42,151 nt of DNA from CAZCBN01 sp964496975 (GCA_964496975.1 CAZCBN010000012.1:1-42151); one strand, 5' to 3'; positions 1 to 8,585 are shown, counted from the first letter of the stretch. Numbers and translations: made by a program. The notes: generated by a model from the sequence alone, not told the origin.

Positions 1-178
1 CGGCGGGGGCCGGCCGCCCGGTCTGGGCGGGGGCCGGCGGGGACGCTGCGGCGTGCGCGGTGGTGGCGGCTTGGGCGGCCGCGAGGGCCGCGGCGGCGAC
101 GAGGCACGCCGGCAGGGCGCGGGGGAGGCCCCGGCGACGGCGGGCGGCGTGGGTGAGGTGGGTGACGTGGTGAAGCAT
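1..178 (-). CDS. Secreted protein, N-terminal part (runs off left edge)
   Basis: Read on the minus strand, an ATG at 178 opens a frame that continues past base 1. A GAGG stands 6-7 nt upstream of the ATG. The 59 visible codons give an Arg-rich n-region (AARRRRG, residues 15-21). A hydrophobic Ala/Leu stretch (PACLVAAAALAAAQA) follows, then AHA, a good signal-peptidase site, and a Pro/Ala-rich tail. This is a typical Sec signal peptide followed by a low-complexity linker. Nothing of the mature domain is inside the window, so the function cannot be told. It diverges from the XRE/cupin gene. Confidence 0.6.
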   Translation of the reverse strand, partial: MLHHVTHLTHAARRRRGLPRALPACLVAAAALAAAQAATTAHAAASPPAPAQTGRPAPA

Positions 179-396
179 GCTGGACCTCGGCGATGAGGGC
201 TTTCACCGGCCCCGGCGGGGTTGGTTGGCGGCAGACGCGGCGACCGCGGCGAGACGTGGCCCCGGGCTGTTGATCAAGAGGATACAGTCAGTGGCGGGAC
301 TCGACGGATTTTGCCGCAGAGTTTCGCGATAAGAAACAGTTCAGGTTTTTGGTGCTCGGTGGCTCCGCGTACCGCACTGGTAGCGAACGATTCGCC
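179..396. promoter_or_regulatory. Divergent intergenic region with two small palindromes
   Basis: This stretch separates the secreted-protein gene from the XRE/cupin gene. It holds GTTTC-N7-GAAAC (321-337) and GCGAA-CGA-TTCGC (383-395), the second directly against the regulator's ATG. Either could be an autoregulatory operator. The middle part (about 270-350) is clearly less GC-rich than its surroundings, as expected for a promoter. No convincing -35/-10 pair was found. Confidence 0.3.
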
Positions 397-1032
397 ATGA
401 ACCTGGTGGAACTCGCTGTGCGTTTGAAGCGGCTCCGGACGGAGCGAGGCCTCACCCTTGAAGAGGTAGCGTCTCACGCTGGTTTAACACGTGGGTGGTT
501 GAGCAAGGTGGAGAACTTCCGGGTTACACCCTCGTTGCCCGCGTTGTCGAGCATTGCGGGGGCGCTCGGCGTCACATTGGCGGAGCTGTTCGAGGGGATC
601 GACCGGCGGCCTCCGATCGTGGTGACGCGCAAGACGCAGCGTGAGGTGATCCAGCGCGACGAGGAAATCGCGTCGCGGCTGACGTACGAGTCGCTGGCGT
701 CCGGGCGGCCGGCGCGGAAGATGGACCCGTTTGTGCTGACGGTTCCGCCGACGGACCAGCGGCCGCCTCTGAGCCACCCGGGCGAGGAGTTTTTGCTCGT
801 GTTGAGCGGGGCGGCGAGGCTGGAGTATGCCGACCAGCGTTTCGAGATGGAGGCGGGGGACAGCGCGTACTTCGATGGCGAGAACGCCCACCGGCTGGTG
901 TGCACAGGCGAGACACCCGCACAGGTGCTTGTGGTGTACTTCGGCGCAAACTCGGAGAGCGAGGGGAGCCGGCTTGAGAACGGCGGGCGCGGCGCGGGCG
1001 AGGCGAGGCCGCCAGAGGCGGAAGACGACTGA
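397..1032 (+). CDS. XRE-family regulator with C-terminal cupin domain
   Basis: A 211-residue cytoplasmic transcription factor. Residues about 6-62 form an HTH_3/XRE domain (LKRLRTERGLTLEEVA, then GLTRGWLSKVEN as recognition helix). Residues about 110-190 form a small cupin with LSHPGEEFLLVLSG and EAGDSAYFDGENAHRL, which would bind a small-molecule ligand. The C-terminal 20 residues are a charged low-complexity tail. ATG 397 is preferred over TTG 349 because the fold begins there, although no clear ribosome binding site precedes it. The gene converges on the dehydrogenase with a 9-bp gap. Its closeness to the phosphonate genes makes it a candidate regulator of them, but this is only inferred from position. 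Confidence 0.88.
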   Translation: MNLVELAVRLKRLRTERGLTLEEVASHAGLTRGWLSKVENFRVTPSLPALSSIAGALGVTLAELFEGIDRRPPIVVTRKTQREVIQRDEEIASRLTYESLASGRPARKMDPFVLTVPPTDQRPPLSHPGEEFLLVLSGAARLEYADQRFEMEAGDSAYFDGENAHRLVCTGETPAQVLVVYFGANSESEGSRLENGGRGAGEARPPEAEDD

Positions 1033-1041
1033 GGCCGCGGG

Positions 1042-2292
1042 CTAGATCGCCTCGCGGAGCAGGTCGGCCGTCTGCGCGGGAGTCAGGCGGCGCGGGTTGT
1101 TGCCGAAGCGGACCGGGTCGGCATCGGCGGCCAGAGCGCTGAGCGCCCCGGCGGGCACGCCGGCTTCGCCCAGCGTGGCGGGCAGGCCCAGGTCGGCGAG
1201 GAGCTGCCGCACCACGGCGGGCATGTCGGCGGGTGCCGCGGAAAGGCACGCCGCGGCGTGGTGGACGCGGGAGCGGACGTGGTCCACGCCGCGCGGGTCG
1301 TTGCAATCGCTCGGGGTGACGTCGGCGTTGGCGCGGGCGAGATGGCCCAGCGTGAGGGCGACGGCGTGGCCGTGCGGCAGGCCGAAGCGCTGCGTGAACT
1401 GGTAGGACAGCGCGTGGGCGGCGGTGGTCTTGCTGATGTTGATGGCGCGGCCGGCGAGGTGGGCGCCCAGCATCATGCGGGCACGGTCGTCGGGGTGGGC
1501 GGTGCGGACGCTGCGGACGAGGCTCGGCGCGATGAGCCGGGCGGCGAGCGTCGCGAGGCGGAAGGAGTCGTCGGTGGAGCCGACGGCCCACATGGACTCC
1601 AGCGCCTGGCCCAGCGCGTCCAGGCCCGTGACGGCAGCGAGCGCCCGCGGCATGGCGATGTGCAGGCGGGCATCGAGGATCGCGACGACGGGGCGGAGGC
1701 GTGGGTGGGCGACGGAGACCTTGCGCGCGCCGACGTAGATGGCGGCGAAGTGCGTCGCCTCGCTGCCGGTGCCGCTGGTGGTGGGCGCGACGATGAGGGG
1801 CAGGGGGTCGGCGTCGCCGGGCCGCTCGCCGCGGGCGAGGGCGTCGATGAGGCCCGGGGTGCGGGCGGCGAGCGCGGCGACCTTGGCGACATCGGCGCAG
1901 GACCCGCCGCCGATGGCGACGACGCCGTCGGCCCCGTGCTGGGCGGCGAGGCGCGCGGCGTGGGCGGCTTCTTCGGCCTTGGGGTTGGGCGAAAACTCGA
2001 AGAACTCCAGCGCGTCGACACCCGCGAACGGCGCCCGGGCCGCGAGCGCCAGGCCCGAGGCGGCGAGCGCCTCACGGGACAGCACGACCAGCGGGCGGCG
2101 GATCTTGAGCGAGGCGAGCGAGGCCCGAAGATCATCGAGCGACCAGAAGACCTCGGGGCCGGTGGCGGTGCCGGCGTCGTCCAGGGCCCGGGCCATGTCG
2201 GACTGCGCGGCGGGCGAGAGCGTGGGCGGAGGAGGCGCGGCGTCGCGGCCGACGCCCGTGGGCGCTGCGGCGGCGACGGGGCCGGGTGTCAC
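1042..2292 (-). CDS. Iron-containing alcohol dehydrogenase, probable phosphonoacetaldehyde reductase
   Basis: A 416-residue group III (Fe-type) alcohol dehydrogenase. GGGSCADVAK (about 128-137) is the dinucleotide-binding loop and TTSGTGSEATHF (171-182) the family signature. TGLDALGQALES (222-233) carries the first metal ligand Asp225. H293 (AAHALSY) and H307 (GLPHGHAV) fill two later His positions. Gln229 stands where many family members have a His ligand. The THFAAIYV and NISKTTAAHALSY blocks resemble phosphonoacetaldehyde reductases, which interconvert phosphonoacetaldehyde and 2-hydroxyethylphosphonate. Its GTG start overlaps the stop of the phosphonatase-like gene (GTGA), so the two are one operon. 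An ordinary aldehyde/alcohol dehydrogenase is the alternative. Confidence 0.82.
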   Translation of the reverse strand: MTPGPVAAAAPTGVGRDAAPPPPTLSPAAQSDMARALDDAGTATGPEVFWSLDDLRASLASLKIRRPLVVLSREALAASGLALAARAPFAGVDALEFFEFSPNPKAEEAAHAARLAAQHGADGVVAIGGGSCADVAKVAALAARTPGLIDALARGERPGDADPLPLIVAPTTSGTGSEATHFAAIYVGARKVSVAHPRLRPVVAILDARLHIAMPRALAAVTGLDALGQALESMWAVGSTDDSFRLATLAARLIAPSLVRSVRTAHPDDRARMMLGAHLAGRAINISKTTAAHALSYQFTQRFGLPHGHAVALTLGHLARANADVTPSDCNDPRGVDHVRSRVHHAAACLSAAPADMPAVVRQLLADLGLPATLGEAGVPAGALSALAADADPVRFGNNPRRLTPAQTADLLREAI

Positions 2293-2996
2293 GCGGCGGC
2301 CTCCGCCTCGGCGCTGTCGTGGGCCTCGATCAGGGCGAGCAGCTCGGCGACCGAGGCCACGGCCTGCACGCCCGGGTACTGCTGGAGCACGGGCGCGGTG
2401 CGCCGGCCCAGGACCGCGACCACGAGGCCGCAGCGGGCGTTCAGCCCCTGCTCCACGTCGCTCACGCTGTCGCCCACCTTGGCGACGCGGGCGGGGTTGG
2501 TCACGCCCGCGCGGTGCATCAGGACGTGGATCATGTCGGGCGCGGGGCGGCCGGCGGGCACCTCGTCGCTGGTCACCGAGTCGTGGATCGCCCCGGTGTG
2601 CCAGCCGAGGCGGCGGATGATCGCGTCGGCGATGGTGCGGTCAAAGCCCGTGTCGAGCGCGACGCGCACACCGCGGCGGCGCAGCTCGGCGAAGAGCGCG
2701 GTGGTGCCGGGGATTTCTTCGACGCCCGGCGCGGTGGCGTAGTGGGCGACCATCTGCCGCTGGAACTCGGCGTGGACGCGCTGCACCTCGTCGGCCGAGG
2801 GGGCCACGCCCCGGGCCTCGGTGAGCAGCTCGCGGATCGCCAGCGGCTTGGCCATGCCCATGACCGGATCGACGTGCGCCTCCGACACCGCGACGCCCGC
2901 CGTCCGCAGGGCCGCGCACACCGCACGCGCGACCGCGTTGTCGGTGTCGTTGACGGTGGTGCCGGCCATGTCGAAGACGACGAGATCGATGGGCAT
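2289..2996 (-). CDS. Phosphonatase-like HAD hydrolase
   Basis: A 235-residue HAD hydrolase of the phosphonoacetaldehyde hydrolase type. The nucleophile motif FDMAGTT gives Asp9. In MGMAKPLAIREL, Lys50 lies 41 residues after it, the same spacing as Asp12 and the Schiff-base Lys53 of known PhnX. DTGFDR (motif II region), GRPAPDMI and KVGDSVSDVEQG (motifs III/IV) follow. The expected reaction is C-P cleavage of phosphonoacetaldehyde to acetaldehyde and phosphate. ATG 2996 is chosen because the conserved fold starts at residue 4 and the promoter lies just upstream (3070-3098). It is the first gene of the minus-strand arm. The wider class includes phosphonatase-like proteins of unproven substrate, so the exact reaction is uncertain. 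Confidence 0.82.
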   Translation of the reverse strand: MPIDLVVFDMAGTTVNDTDNAVARAVCAALRTAGVAVSEAHVDPVMGMAKPLAIRELLTEARGVAPSADEVQRVHAEFQRQMVAHYATAPGVEEIPGTTALFAELRRRGVRVALDTGFDRTIADAIIRRLGWHTGAIHDSVTSDEVPAGRPAPDMIHVLMHRAGVTNPARVAKVGDSVSDVEQGLNARCGLVVAVLGRRTAPVLQQYPGVQAVASVAELLALIEAHDSAEAEAAA

Positions 2997-3069
2997 GGTC
3001 AGGGTTCCGTTTGCCGCGGCGTCGTGCCGGGAATCGCTCGGGTCGGCGCGGGCGTCGCCGCGATGGGGC

Positions 3070-3112
3070 ATTATTGACGAAGGTTGACTGTAGGTCAACT
3101 CTCCCGTACGTT
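3070..3112. promoter_or_regulatory. Overlapping divergent promoters sharing one palindrome
   Basis: Plus strand: TTGACT (3084-3089), 17-bp spacer, TACGTT (3107-3112), directing phnC. Minus strand: TTGACC (complement of 3093-3098), 17-bp spacer, AATAAT (complement of 3070-3075), directing the hydrolase/dehydrogenase pair. The two -35 boxes lie inside a perfect inverted repeat GTTGAC-tgtag-GTCAAC (3083-3099). One dimeric regulator, or competition for RNA polymerase, could therefore control both arms. The plus transcript would have a leader of about 190 nt, the minus one about 65 nt. Confidence 0.6.
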
Positions 3113-3309
3113 GTTTCTCCGCCGGTGGCCCGGGCCGTCCTGCGGATGGCGCCCGGCCGGCGCGGGCGGGCCGAGTCGGTATCGTCCGGCTTCTTCGGGC
3201 CATTGGGCGGGGCGGACGACACGACGGCGGCCGGTCTCGGCGGGTGAGAGCCGGTGGATCCTGGGTCCACCTCGCCCGCCGGGGATCCATCGAGCGAACG
3301 GGGCCTTGG

Positions 3310-4191
3310 ATGCACTCGGCGACTGTGAATGCTCATCGAGACGCCGAGGCCGCCCCCAGCGGCCCGGGAGGTCCATCGGCCTTCCCCGGCGCCGCGTCGC
3401 CCCTCGGGACGGCGACCGGGGCCGCGGTCGTGCTCGCGGCGGAAGACCTGCGCAAGGTGTACGGCCGGGGCGTGGTGGCGCTTGACGGGGTCTCGCTCGC
3501 GGTGCGCCGGGGGGACTTCATCGTGGTGCTGGGCCCAAGCGGCGCGGGCAAGTCCACGCTGCTGCGCTGCCTGAACCGCCTGGCGGTGCCGACGGCGGGC
3601 CGCGTGCTCTTTCACGGGCGCGACGTGACCCGGGCCCGCGGCGCCGGTCTGCGGCGGCTGCGGCAGGGCGCGGGGATGGTGTTCCAGCAGTTCAACCTGG
3701 TCGGCCGCCTCAGCGTGCTGGAGAACGTGCTGGCGGGCCGGCTGCGGTTCGCGCGGTCGCCGCTGGCGTTCGCGGGGTCGCACGTGGGCGTCGCGGGGCG
3801 GGCGGCGCGGCGGGCGGCGATGGACGCGCTCGCGTCGGTGGGCCTGGCCCACAAGGCACGCGAACGGGCCGACGCGCTCTCGGGCGGGCAGCAGCAGCGG
3901 GTGGCGATCGCCCGGCTGCTGGCGCAGGAGCCCGAGGTGGTGCTGGCCGACGAGCCGATCGCGAGCCTTGACCCCGCCTCGGCGGACGGCGTGATGGACC
4001 TGCTCAGCAAGATTCGGGCGGAGCGCGGCATCGCGGTGGTCGCGAACCTGCACCAGCCGGAGGTCGCGCGGCGGTACGCCTCGCGCGTCGTGGGCATGCG
4101 GGCGGGCCGGGTGGTCTTTGAGGGCCCGCCGGGAGAGATCGACGCGGGCGTCGAACGCACGCTGTACGGCCCGCACGCCGCCACGGCCTGA
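3310..4191 (+). CDS. phnC: Phosphonate ABC transporter, ATP-binding protein
   Basis: The cytoplasmic ATPase of a phosphonate/phosphite importer. From ATG 3310 the protein has 293 residues. Walker A is GPSGAGKST (75-83), followed by a Q-loop in GMVFQQFNLVGRLSVLENVL. The signature LSGGQQQRVAIARLL starts at about 190 and Walker B is VVLADEPIASLD. An LHQPEVARRYASRVVGM block is typical of PhnC. The first about 40 residues are not conserved-looking, so a start further downstream is possible; there is no good ribosome binding site. It is first in the plus-strand operon with phnD (36-nt gap) and phnE. Confidence 0.92.
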   Translation: MHSATVNAHRDAEAAPSGPGGPSAFPGAASPLGTATGAAVVLAAEDLRKVYGRGVVALDGVSLAVRRGDFIVVLGPSGAGKSTLLRCLNRLAVPTAGRVLFHGRDVTRARGAGLRRLRQGAGMVFQQFNLVGRLSVLENVLAGRLRFARSPLAFAGSHVGVAGRAARRAAMDALASVGLAHKARERADALSGGQQQRVAIARLLAQEPEVVLADEPIASLDPASADGVMDLLSKIRAERGIAVVANLHQPEVARRYASRVVGMRAGRVVFEGPPGEIDAGVERTLYGPHAATA

Positions 4192-4227
4192 CACACCGGG
4201 CGCCGAGTACGAGTGAGGAGAGCCGAG

Positions 4228-5331
4228 ATGATCAGATCGCACGCCGCGCAACGCGGTCGCCGCCGAAACGCAGATGGACCAAGCGACACGCGACCGCGCC
4301 GCGCGGCGTGGAGGGCGGCCTTGGGGGCGGCGATGACGCTCGCATGGCTGGCACTCGCCGGGCTGGCGCTCGCGGGGTGCGGGCCCGGCGGCTCGTCGAA
4401 CGCGGCGTCGAACGCTGAGACGGGGGCGCCGGCGTCGGCCGCGACATCGGGCGTCGCGCCGACCGGTGCGGCCGACGGCGCGACGGCGGGCCCGGCCGAT
4501 GCGACGACGGCCGCGACGCCGGCAACGCCCGCGATATCGGCGGCCCTCGATCGCACCGGCTGGCCCCCCGTGCTCCGGTTCGGCCTCGCGCCCACCGAGG
4601 GCGGGGCCGACACACGGGAGCGGTTTGCGCCGCTGCGCGATCACCTCGCCGCGCGGCTCGGCATGCCGGTGGAGCTCATCTCCACGTCCACGTACCAGGG
4701 CGTCGTGACGGCGATGGGCAACGGGCAGGTGGACTTCGCGTGGCTCGGGCCCAAAAGCTACATCGAGGCGGCGAAGCGGGCCGACGCCGAGGCCCTGCTG
4801 GTCGAGCTGAACCTCGAGGGGCAGCCGGGCTACCGCTGCATCTTCATCGCGCCGGAGGCGTCGGACATCACGACGCTGGAGCAGGCCCGCGGCCGCGGGT
4901 TTGCCTTCACGGACCCGAACTCCACATCGGGGTACGTCGTGCCGGCCGTCATCATCAACGACGTGTTCGGCGAGCCGGCGGAGGCGGTCTTCCGCGAGGT
5001 GCGGTTCAGCGGGTCGCACGGCACGTCGATCCTGCGCGTCGCGGCGGGCGAGCTGGAGCTCGCGGCGACGAACGACCTCGACTACGGCAAGCTGCTGCAG
5101 AAGGGCGCGGTGCGGGCCGAGCAGGTGCGCATCGTGCACACGTCCGACCTCATCCCCGGCTCGCCGATCGTCGGCCGCCGGACGCTGCCCGCGTCGTTGA
5201 AAACGGCGGCGATGGACGCCCTGATCGAGCTCGGCAAAGACCCCGCCATGCAGGTGCGCTTCCAGAACGGCGGGTATGAGCCGGTGACGGACGAGGCGTA
5301 CGACATCATCCGCGCGCTGGAGGTGGAGTAG
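4228..5331 (+). CDS. phnD: Phosphonate-binding lipoprotein of ABC transporter
   Basis: The periplasmic or surface substrate-binding protein of the importer, 367 residues. ATG 4228 is preceded by GAGGAG at good spacing, which decides against GTG 4213. An Arg-rich n-region and a hydrophobic core end in a lipobox LALAGC with lipidated Cys51. An Ala/Gly/Thr-rich linker runs to about residue 105. The type 2 periplasmic-binding fold then begins (LRFGLAPTEGGADTRERFAP). PhnD motifs include TSTYQGVVTAMGNGQVDFAWLGP, FTDPNSTSGYVVPA and GSHGTSI. It delivers phosphonate, phosphite or a related compound to PhnE. The exact ligand cannot be read from sequence. Confidence 0.92.
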   Translation: MIRSHAAQRGRRRNADGPSDTRPRRAAWRAALGAAMTLAWLALAGLALAGCGPGGSSNAASNAETGAPASAATSGVAPTGAADGATAGPADATTAATPATPAISAALDRTGWPPVLRFGLAPTEGGADTRERFAPLRDHLAARLGMPVELISTSTYQGVVTAMGNGQVDFAWLGPKSYIEAAKRADAEALLVELNLEGQPGYRCIFIAPEASDITTLEQARGRGFAFTDPNSTSGYVVPAVIINDVFGEPAEAVFREVRFSGSHGTSILRVAAGELELAATNDLDYGKLLQKGAVRAEQVRIVHTSDLIPGSPIVGRRTLPASLKTAAMDALIELGKDPAMQVRFQNGGYEPVTDEAYDIIRALEVE

Positions 5332-5333
5332 CC

Positions 5334-6611
5334 GTGGCGGGCGAGGGCACGCCATCGACGACGGGGCCGGCCGACGTGCAGCCCGTGAACGCAGCGCCGC
5401 GGGGGAACGGCGCGCGGTGGCTCCGCGCGCCGGCCCGGGCGCTCGGCGTGGCGGCGTTGGTGGTGGTGCTGGCGTGGGCGTGGTCGGCGTCGGGGCTGTC
5501 CGGGGCCGGGGCGCTGTGGGAGAACCGTGAGCGTGCGGGCGAGTACCTCTTCGGCAAGCCGGTGAGCGCGGAGAACCTCGACGCGCGGCGGGCCGAGGCC
5601 GAGCGGCAGTTCCGCCAGCGCGTGCAGGCCGAGGCGGCGCGGGAGATCGAAGCGCAGCCGGCCGCCGCGGGCGAGGCGGCGCCGTCAAGCCTGCAACTGC
5701 TCGAGCGGGCGGGAGCGGAGGCCCGGCGGCGGATGGAGGCGATGGGCCCCGAGAAGGTCCGGGCCGCGGTCGACACGATGCTGGACCAGCAAGGCCTCGC
5801 GGGCGGGCGGCAGGGGGGCTACTTCCCGCCCGAGACGGACCCTCGGGCCGTGTTCGGCGACCCGGCGTCGCTGTCGCATGTGAAGGCCCCGCTGTCGTGG
5901 GCCGTGGCGTGGGCGGATCGGCAGCCGGACGGCGTGCGCCGCGCGACGCGATGGGTGGTAAGCGCCATCGCCGGCGAGGGCTACACGGGCGAGCTGCTCG
6001 AGACGGTCGCGATTTCCATCTGGGGCACGCTGCTGGCGCTGTTCGCGTCGCTGCCGGCGGCGCTGCTCGCCTCGGACCGCTCGCTGCGGCTCCTGCTGCC
6101 GGGCGACGGCGTCGGCGACCGCGGCCTTCGGCACGCCTCGCGGTGGTGCATGCGCAGGCTCTTCGACCTGTGCCGCGGGCTGAATGAGATCGTGCTCGCG
6201 ATGATCTTCGTCGCGGTGCTGGGCCTGGGCCCGCTGCCGGGGGTGATCGCGCTCGCGGTGCACACCTTCGGCGTGCTGGGCAAGGTGCTGGCCGACGCCT
6301 TGGACGCGATGGACCCGCGGCCCGTGGAGGGCGTTCTCTCGACCGGGGCCGCGCCCACGCAGGTCATCGCGTGGGCGGTCATCCCGCAGCTCCTCCCGCA
6401 GATCGCGAGCCAGGGGCTGCTGCGGTTCGAGAGCAACATCCGCGGGGCGACGGTGCTGGGCGTGGTCGGCGCGGGCGGCATCGGCCAGTTGCTGATGGAC
6501 AAGTTCGACGCCTTCCAGTTCCGCGAGGTCACGACGATGGTCATCATCATCGTCGTCGTCGTGACGCTCACCGACTCGCTCTGCGGCTGGGTGATGCGGC
6601 GCGTGGTGTAG
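5334..6611 (+). CDS. phnE: Phosphonate ABC transporter permease with long N-terminal extension
   Basis: The inner-membrane permease partner of PhnC and PhnD, 425 residues from a GTG two bases after the phnD stop. A GGAGGTGGAG inside the end of phnD serves as ribosome binding site. Residues about 205-425 are the usual PhnE core: an EAA-type loop at STGAAPTQVIAWAVIPQ (about 335-351), then RFESNIRGATVLGVVGAGGIG and C-terminal hydrophobic helices. The first about 200 residues are unusual. They comprise one membrane segment (about 38-54) and a charged, probably helical region rich in Arg, Glu and Ala. Usual PhnE proteins have about 260-280 residues, so the extension adds an extracytoplasmic piece that might touch PhnD. 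Confidence 0.9.
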   Translation: MAGEGTPSTTGPADVQPVNAAPRGNGARWLRAPARALGVAALVVVLAWAWSASGLSGAGALWENRERAGEYLFGKPVSAENLDARRAEAERQFRQRVQAEAAREIEAQPAAAGEAAPSSLQLLERAGAEARRRMEAMGPEKVRAAVDTMLDQQGLAGGRQGGYFPPETDPRAVFGDPASLSHVKAPLSWAVAWADRQPDGVRRATRWVVSAIAGEGYTGELLETVAISIWGTLLALFASLPAALLASDRSLRLLLPGDGVGDRGLRHASRWCMRRLFDLCRGLNEIVLAMIFVAVLGLGPLPGVIALAVHTFGVLGKVLADALDAMDPRPVEGVLSTGAAPTQVIAWAVIPQLLPQIASQGLLRFESNIRGATVLGVVGAGGIGQLLMDKFDAFQFREVTTMVIIIVVVVTLTDSLCGWVMRRVV

Positions 6612-6696
6612 GCGGCGCGGCCGTCGGGCGCCCGTGAAGCGGGCCGCCGGGTAGTCTGCATAGGCCCCTGCACCGATGCCCCCCGGAGACCGCGCC

Positions 6697-8520
6697 ATGC
6701 CCGCCGCCCCACGCCTTGCCGCGCCAAGCCTCGCCGCCCCGCTCGCGGCCCTCGCGCTGCTCGGCGCGGTCTGCAGGACCGCCGCCGCACAGGCCCGCTC
6801 GCCCCGCGTCTTCTGCAACCCGCTGAACATCAGCTACGGCTATACGCCCTTCGACGACCGCGAGGCCCACCGCGCCACGGCTGACCCCGTCATCGTCCTC
6901 TTCAAGGGCACCTACTACCTCTTCGCCACCAACCAGTGGGGCTACTGGTGGAGCGAGGACCTCATCGACTGGACCTTCGTGCCCCGGCTCTTTCTCAAAG
7001 ACCGGCACGACACCAAGGACGAGCTCTGCGCCCCCGCCGCCTGGGTGATGAACGGCGAGCTCTACCTCATCGGCTCCACGTACACCACCGACTTCACGCT
7101 CTGGAAGAGCGCCGATCCACGCACCGACACCTGGGTAGAGGCCAAGGACCCCTTCGGCACGCCCGCCTGGGACCCCGGCTTCTTCCGCGACGACGACGGC
7201 CGGCTCTACCTCTACCACGGCTCCAGCAACACCAAGCCCATCTTCGGCCTCGAGCTCAACCCCGAAACCTTCGCCCCCAAGGGCGAGCAGACCGAGCTCC
7301 TCCGCCTCGACCCCGCGCGCCACGGCTGGCACCGCTTCGGCGAGCACCACGACAACACCTTCCTCGACCCCTTCATCGAGGGCGCGTGGATGAACAAGTT
7401 CAACGGACGCTACTACCTCCAGTACGGCGCCCCCGGCACCGAGTTCAGCGGCTACGCCGACGGCGTCGCCGTCGCCGACAGCCCCCTCGGCCCCTTCACC
7501 AACCAGCGCCACAACCCCTTCGCCTCCAAGCTCGGCGGCTTCGCCCGCGGCGCCGGGCACGGCTCCACGTTCCAGGACCGCTACGGCAACTGGTGGCACG
7601 TCGGCACCCTCGCCCTCTCCGTGAAAAACAACTTCGAACGCCGCATCGGCCTCTGGCCCGCCGGGTTCGACGCCGACGGCGTCATGTTCTGCAACACCGC
7701 TTACGGCGACTTCCCCATGCACGCCCCCGCGCACCCCTTCGACACCCGCGACGGCGCCGCCACCGGCTGGATGCTGCTGAACCACGCCAAGCCCGTCACC
7801 GCCTCCTCTTCCCTCGGCGCCCTCACGCCCAATCTCGCCGTGGACGAGGACATCCGCACGCACTGGAGCGCCGCCACCGCCAACGCCGGCGAGTGGATCG
7901 CGTCCGACCTCGGCTCGCCCTGCACCCTGCACGCCGTGCAGATCAACTACGCTGACCAGAACGCCGACATCCGCGGCAACCCGCGGGGCCGCCGGCACCG
8001 CTACGTGCTCGAGGCCTCGGCCGACGGCGATTCATGGACCGTCGCCGCCGACAAGTCCGCCTCAGAGGCCGACACGCCGCACGACCTTGTCGTCTTCGAG
8101 CCCCCGCTCAGCTCCCGCTTCATCCGCCTGCGAAACGTCGAGGTGCCGACGGGCACCTTCGCCCTCAGCGGCCTGCGGGCCTTCGGCGTCGCGCCGACGA
8201 TCGCGCCGCCGCGGCCCGTCGCCGGCTTCCGCGTGCTGCGCGGCGCGTCGGAGCCGCGCAACGCCTGGCTCAAGTGGCCCCGCGACGCGAACGCCACGGG
8301 CTACGTCATCCGCGCGGGCATCGACGCGGACAAGCTCTACACCGCCGTCACCGTCACCAACGCCAGCGAGTACTACTTCCGCGCGCTCGACGCCGACCAG
8401 CCCCACCACTTCCAGATCGAGGCCTTCAACGAGGCGGGCGTCTCCGCCCGCACCCCCGTCGTCCGCATCGGCGTGCCGACCGCCGAATCGTCCGTGCTCG
8501 ATGTGACGGCCGGCGAATAG
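6697..8520 (+). CDS. Secreted GH43-like glycosidase with discoidin and FN3-like domains
   Basis: 607 residues from ATG 6697, chosen over ATG 6676 because a GGAG stands 8-10 nt before it. There is a signal peptide (about 1-32). Residues about 38-345 form a five-bladed beta-propeller of the GH43 type. Candidate catalytic residues are Asp63 in TADP (general base), Asp159 in WDPGFFRDDDG (pKa modulator) and Glu228 in FIEGAWM (acid). Residues about 362-505 look like an F5/8 type C (discoidin) carbohydrate-binding domain. Residues about 512-600 look like a fibronectin type III domain. It probably acts outside the cell on arabinose-, xylose- or galactose-containing polysaccharide. Substrate is not predictable. 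It follows phnE by 85 bp but has no evident link to phosphonates. Confidence 0.85.
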   Translation: MPAAPRLAAPSLAAPLAALALLGAVCRTAAAQARSPRVFCNPLNISYGYTPFDDREAHRATADPVIVLFKGTYYLFATNQWGYWWSEDLIDWTFVPRLFLKDRHDTKDELCAPAAWVMNGELYLIGSTYTTDFTLWKSADPRTDTWVEAKDPFGTPAWDPGFFRDDDGRLYLYHGSSNTKPIFGLELNPETFAPKGEQTELLRLDPARHGWHRFGEHHDNTFLDPFIEGAWMNKFNGRYYLQYGAPGTEFSGYADGVAVADSPLGPFTNQRHNPFASKLGGFARGAGHGSTFQDRYGNWWHVGTLALSVKNNFERRIGLWPAGFDADGVMFCNTAYGDFPMHAPAHPFDTRDGAATGWMLLNHAKPVTASSSLGALTPNLAVDEDIRTHWSAATANAGEWIASDLGSPCTLHAVQINYADQNADIRGNPRGRRHRYVLEASADGDSWTVAADKSASEADTPHDLVVFEPPLSSRFIRLRNVEVPTGTFALSGLRAFGVAPTIAPPRPVAGFRVLRGASEPRNAWLKWPRDANATGYVIRAGIDADKLYTAVTVTNASEYYFRALDADQPHHFQIEAFNEAGVSARTPVVRIGVPTAESSVLDVTAGE

Positions 8521-8585
8521 CGCGCGAGCGTTCCACGCCCCACACCGCCGCCTGCGCCGCCGTGCGTGCCGCCGCGCGTGCCCAT

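Noticed and set aside
2641..5688. Minus-strand frame of 1015 codons across phnC and phnD
   Set aside because: Arg/Pro/Ala-rich shadow of well-supported plus-strand genes with clear motifs; typical of very GC-rich DNA.
6676..6696. Upstream ATG of the GH43-like gene
   Set aside because: Adds seven residues ahead of the signal peptide and lacks a ribosome binding site, while ATG 6697 has GGAG at good spacing.
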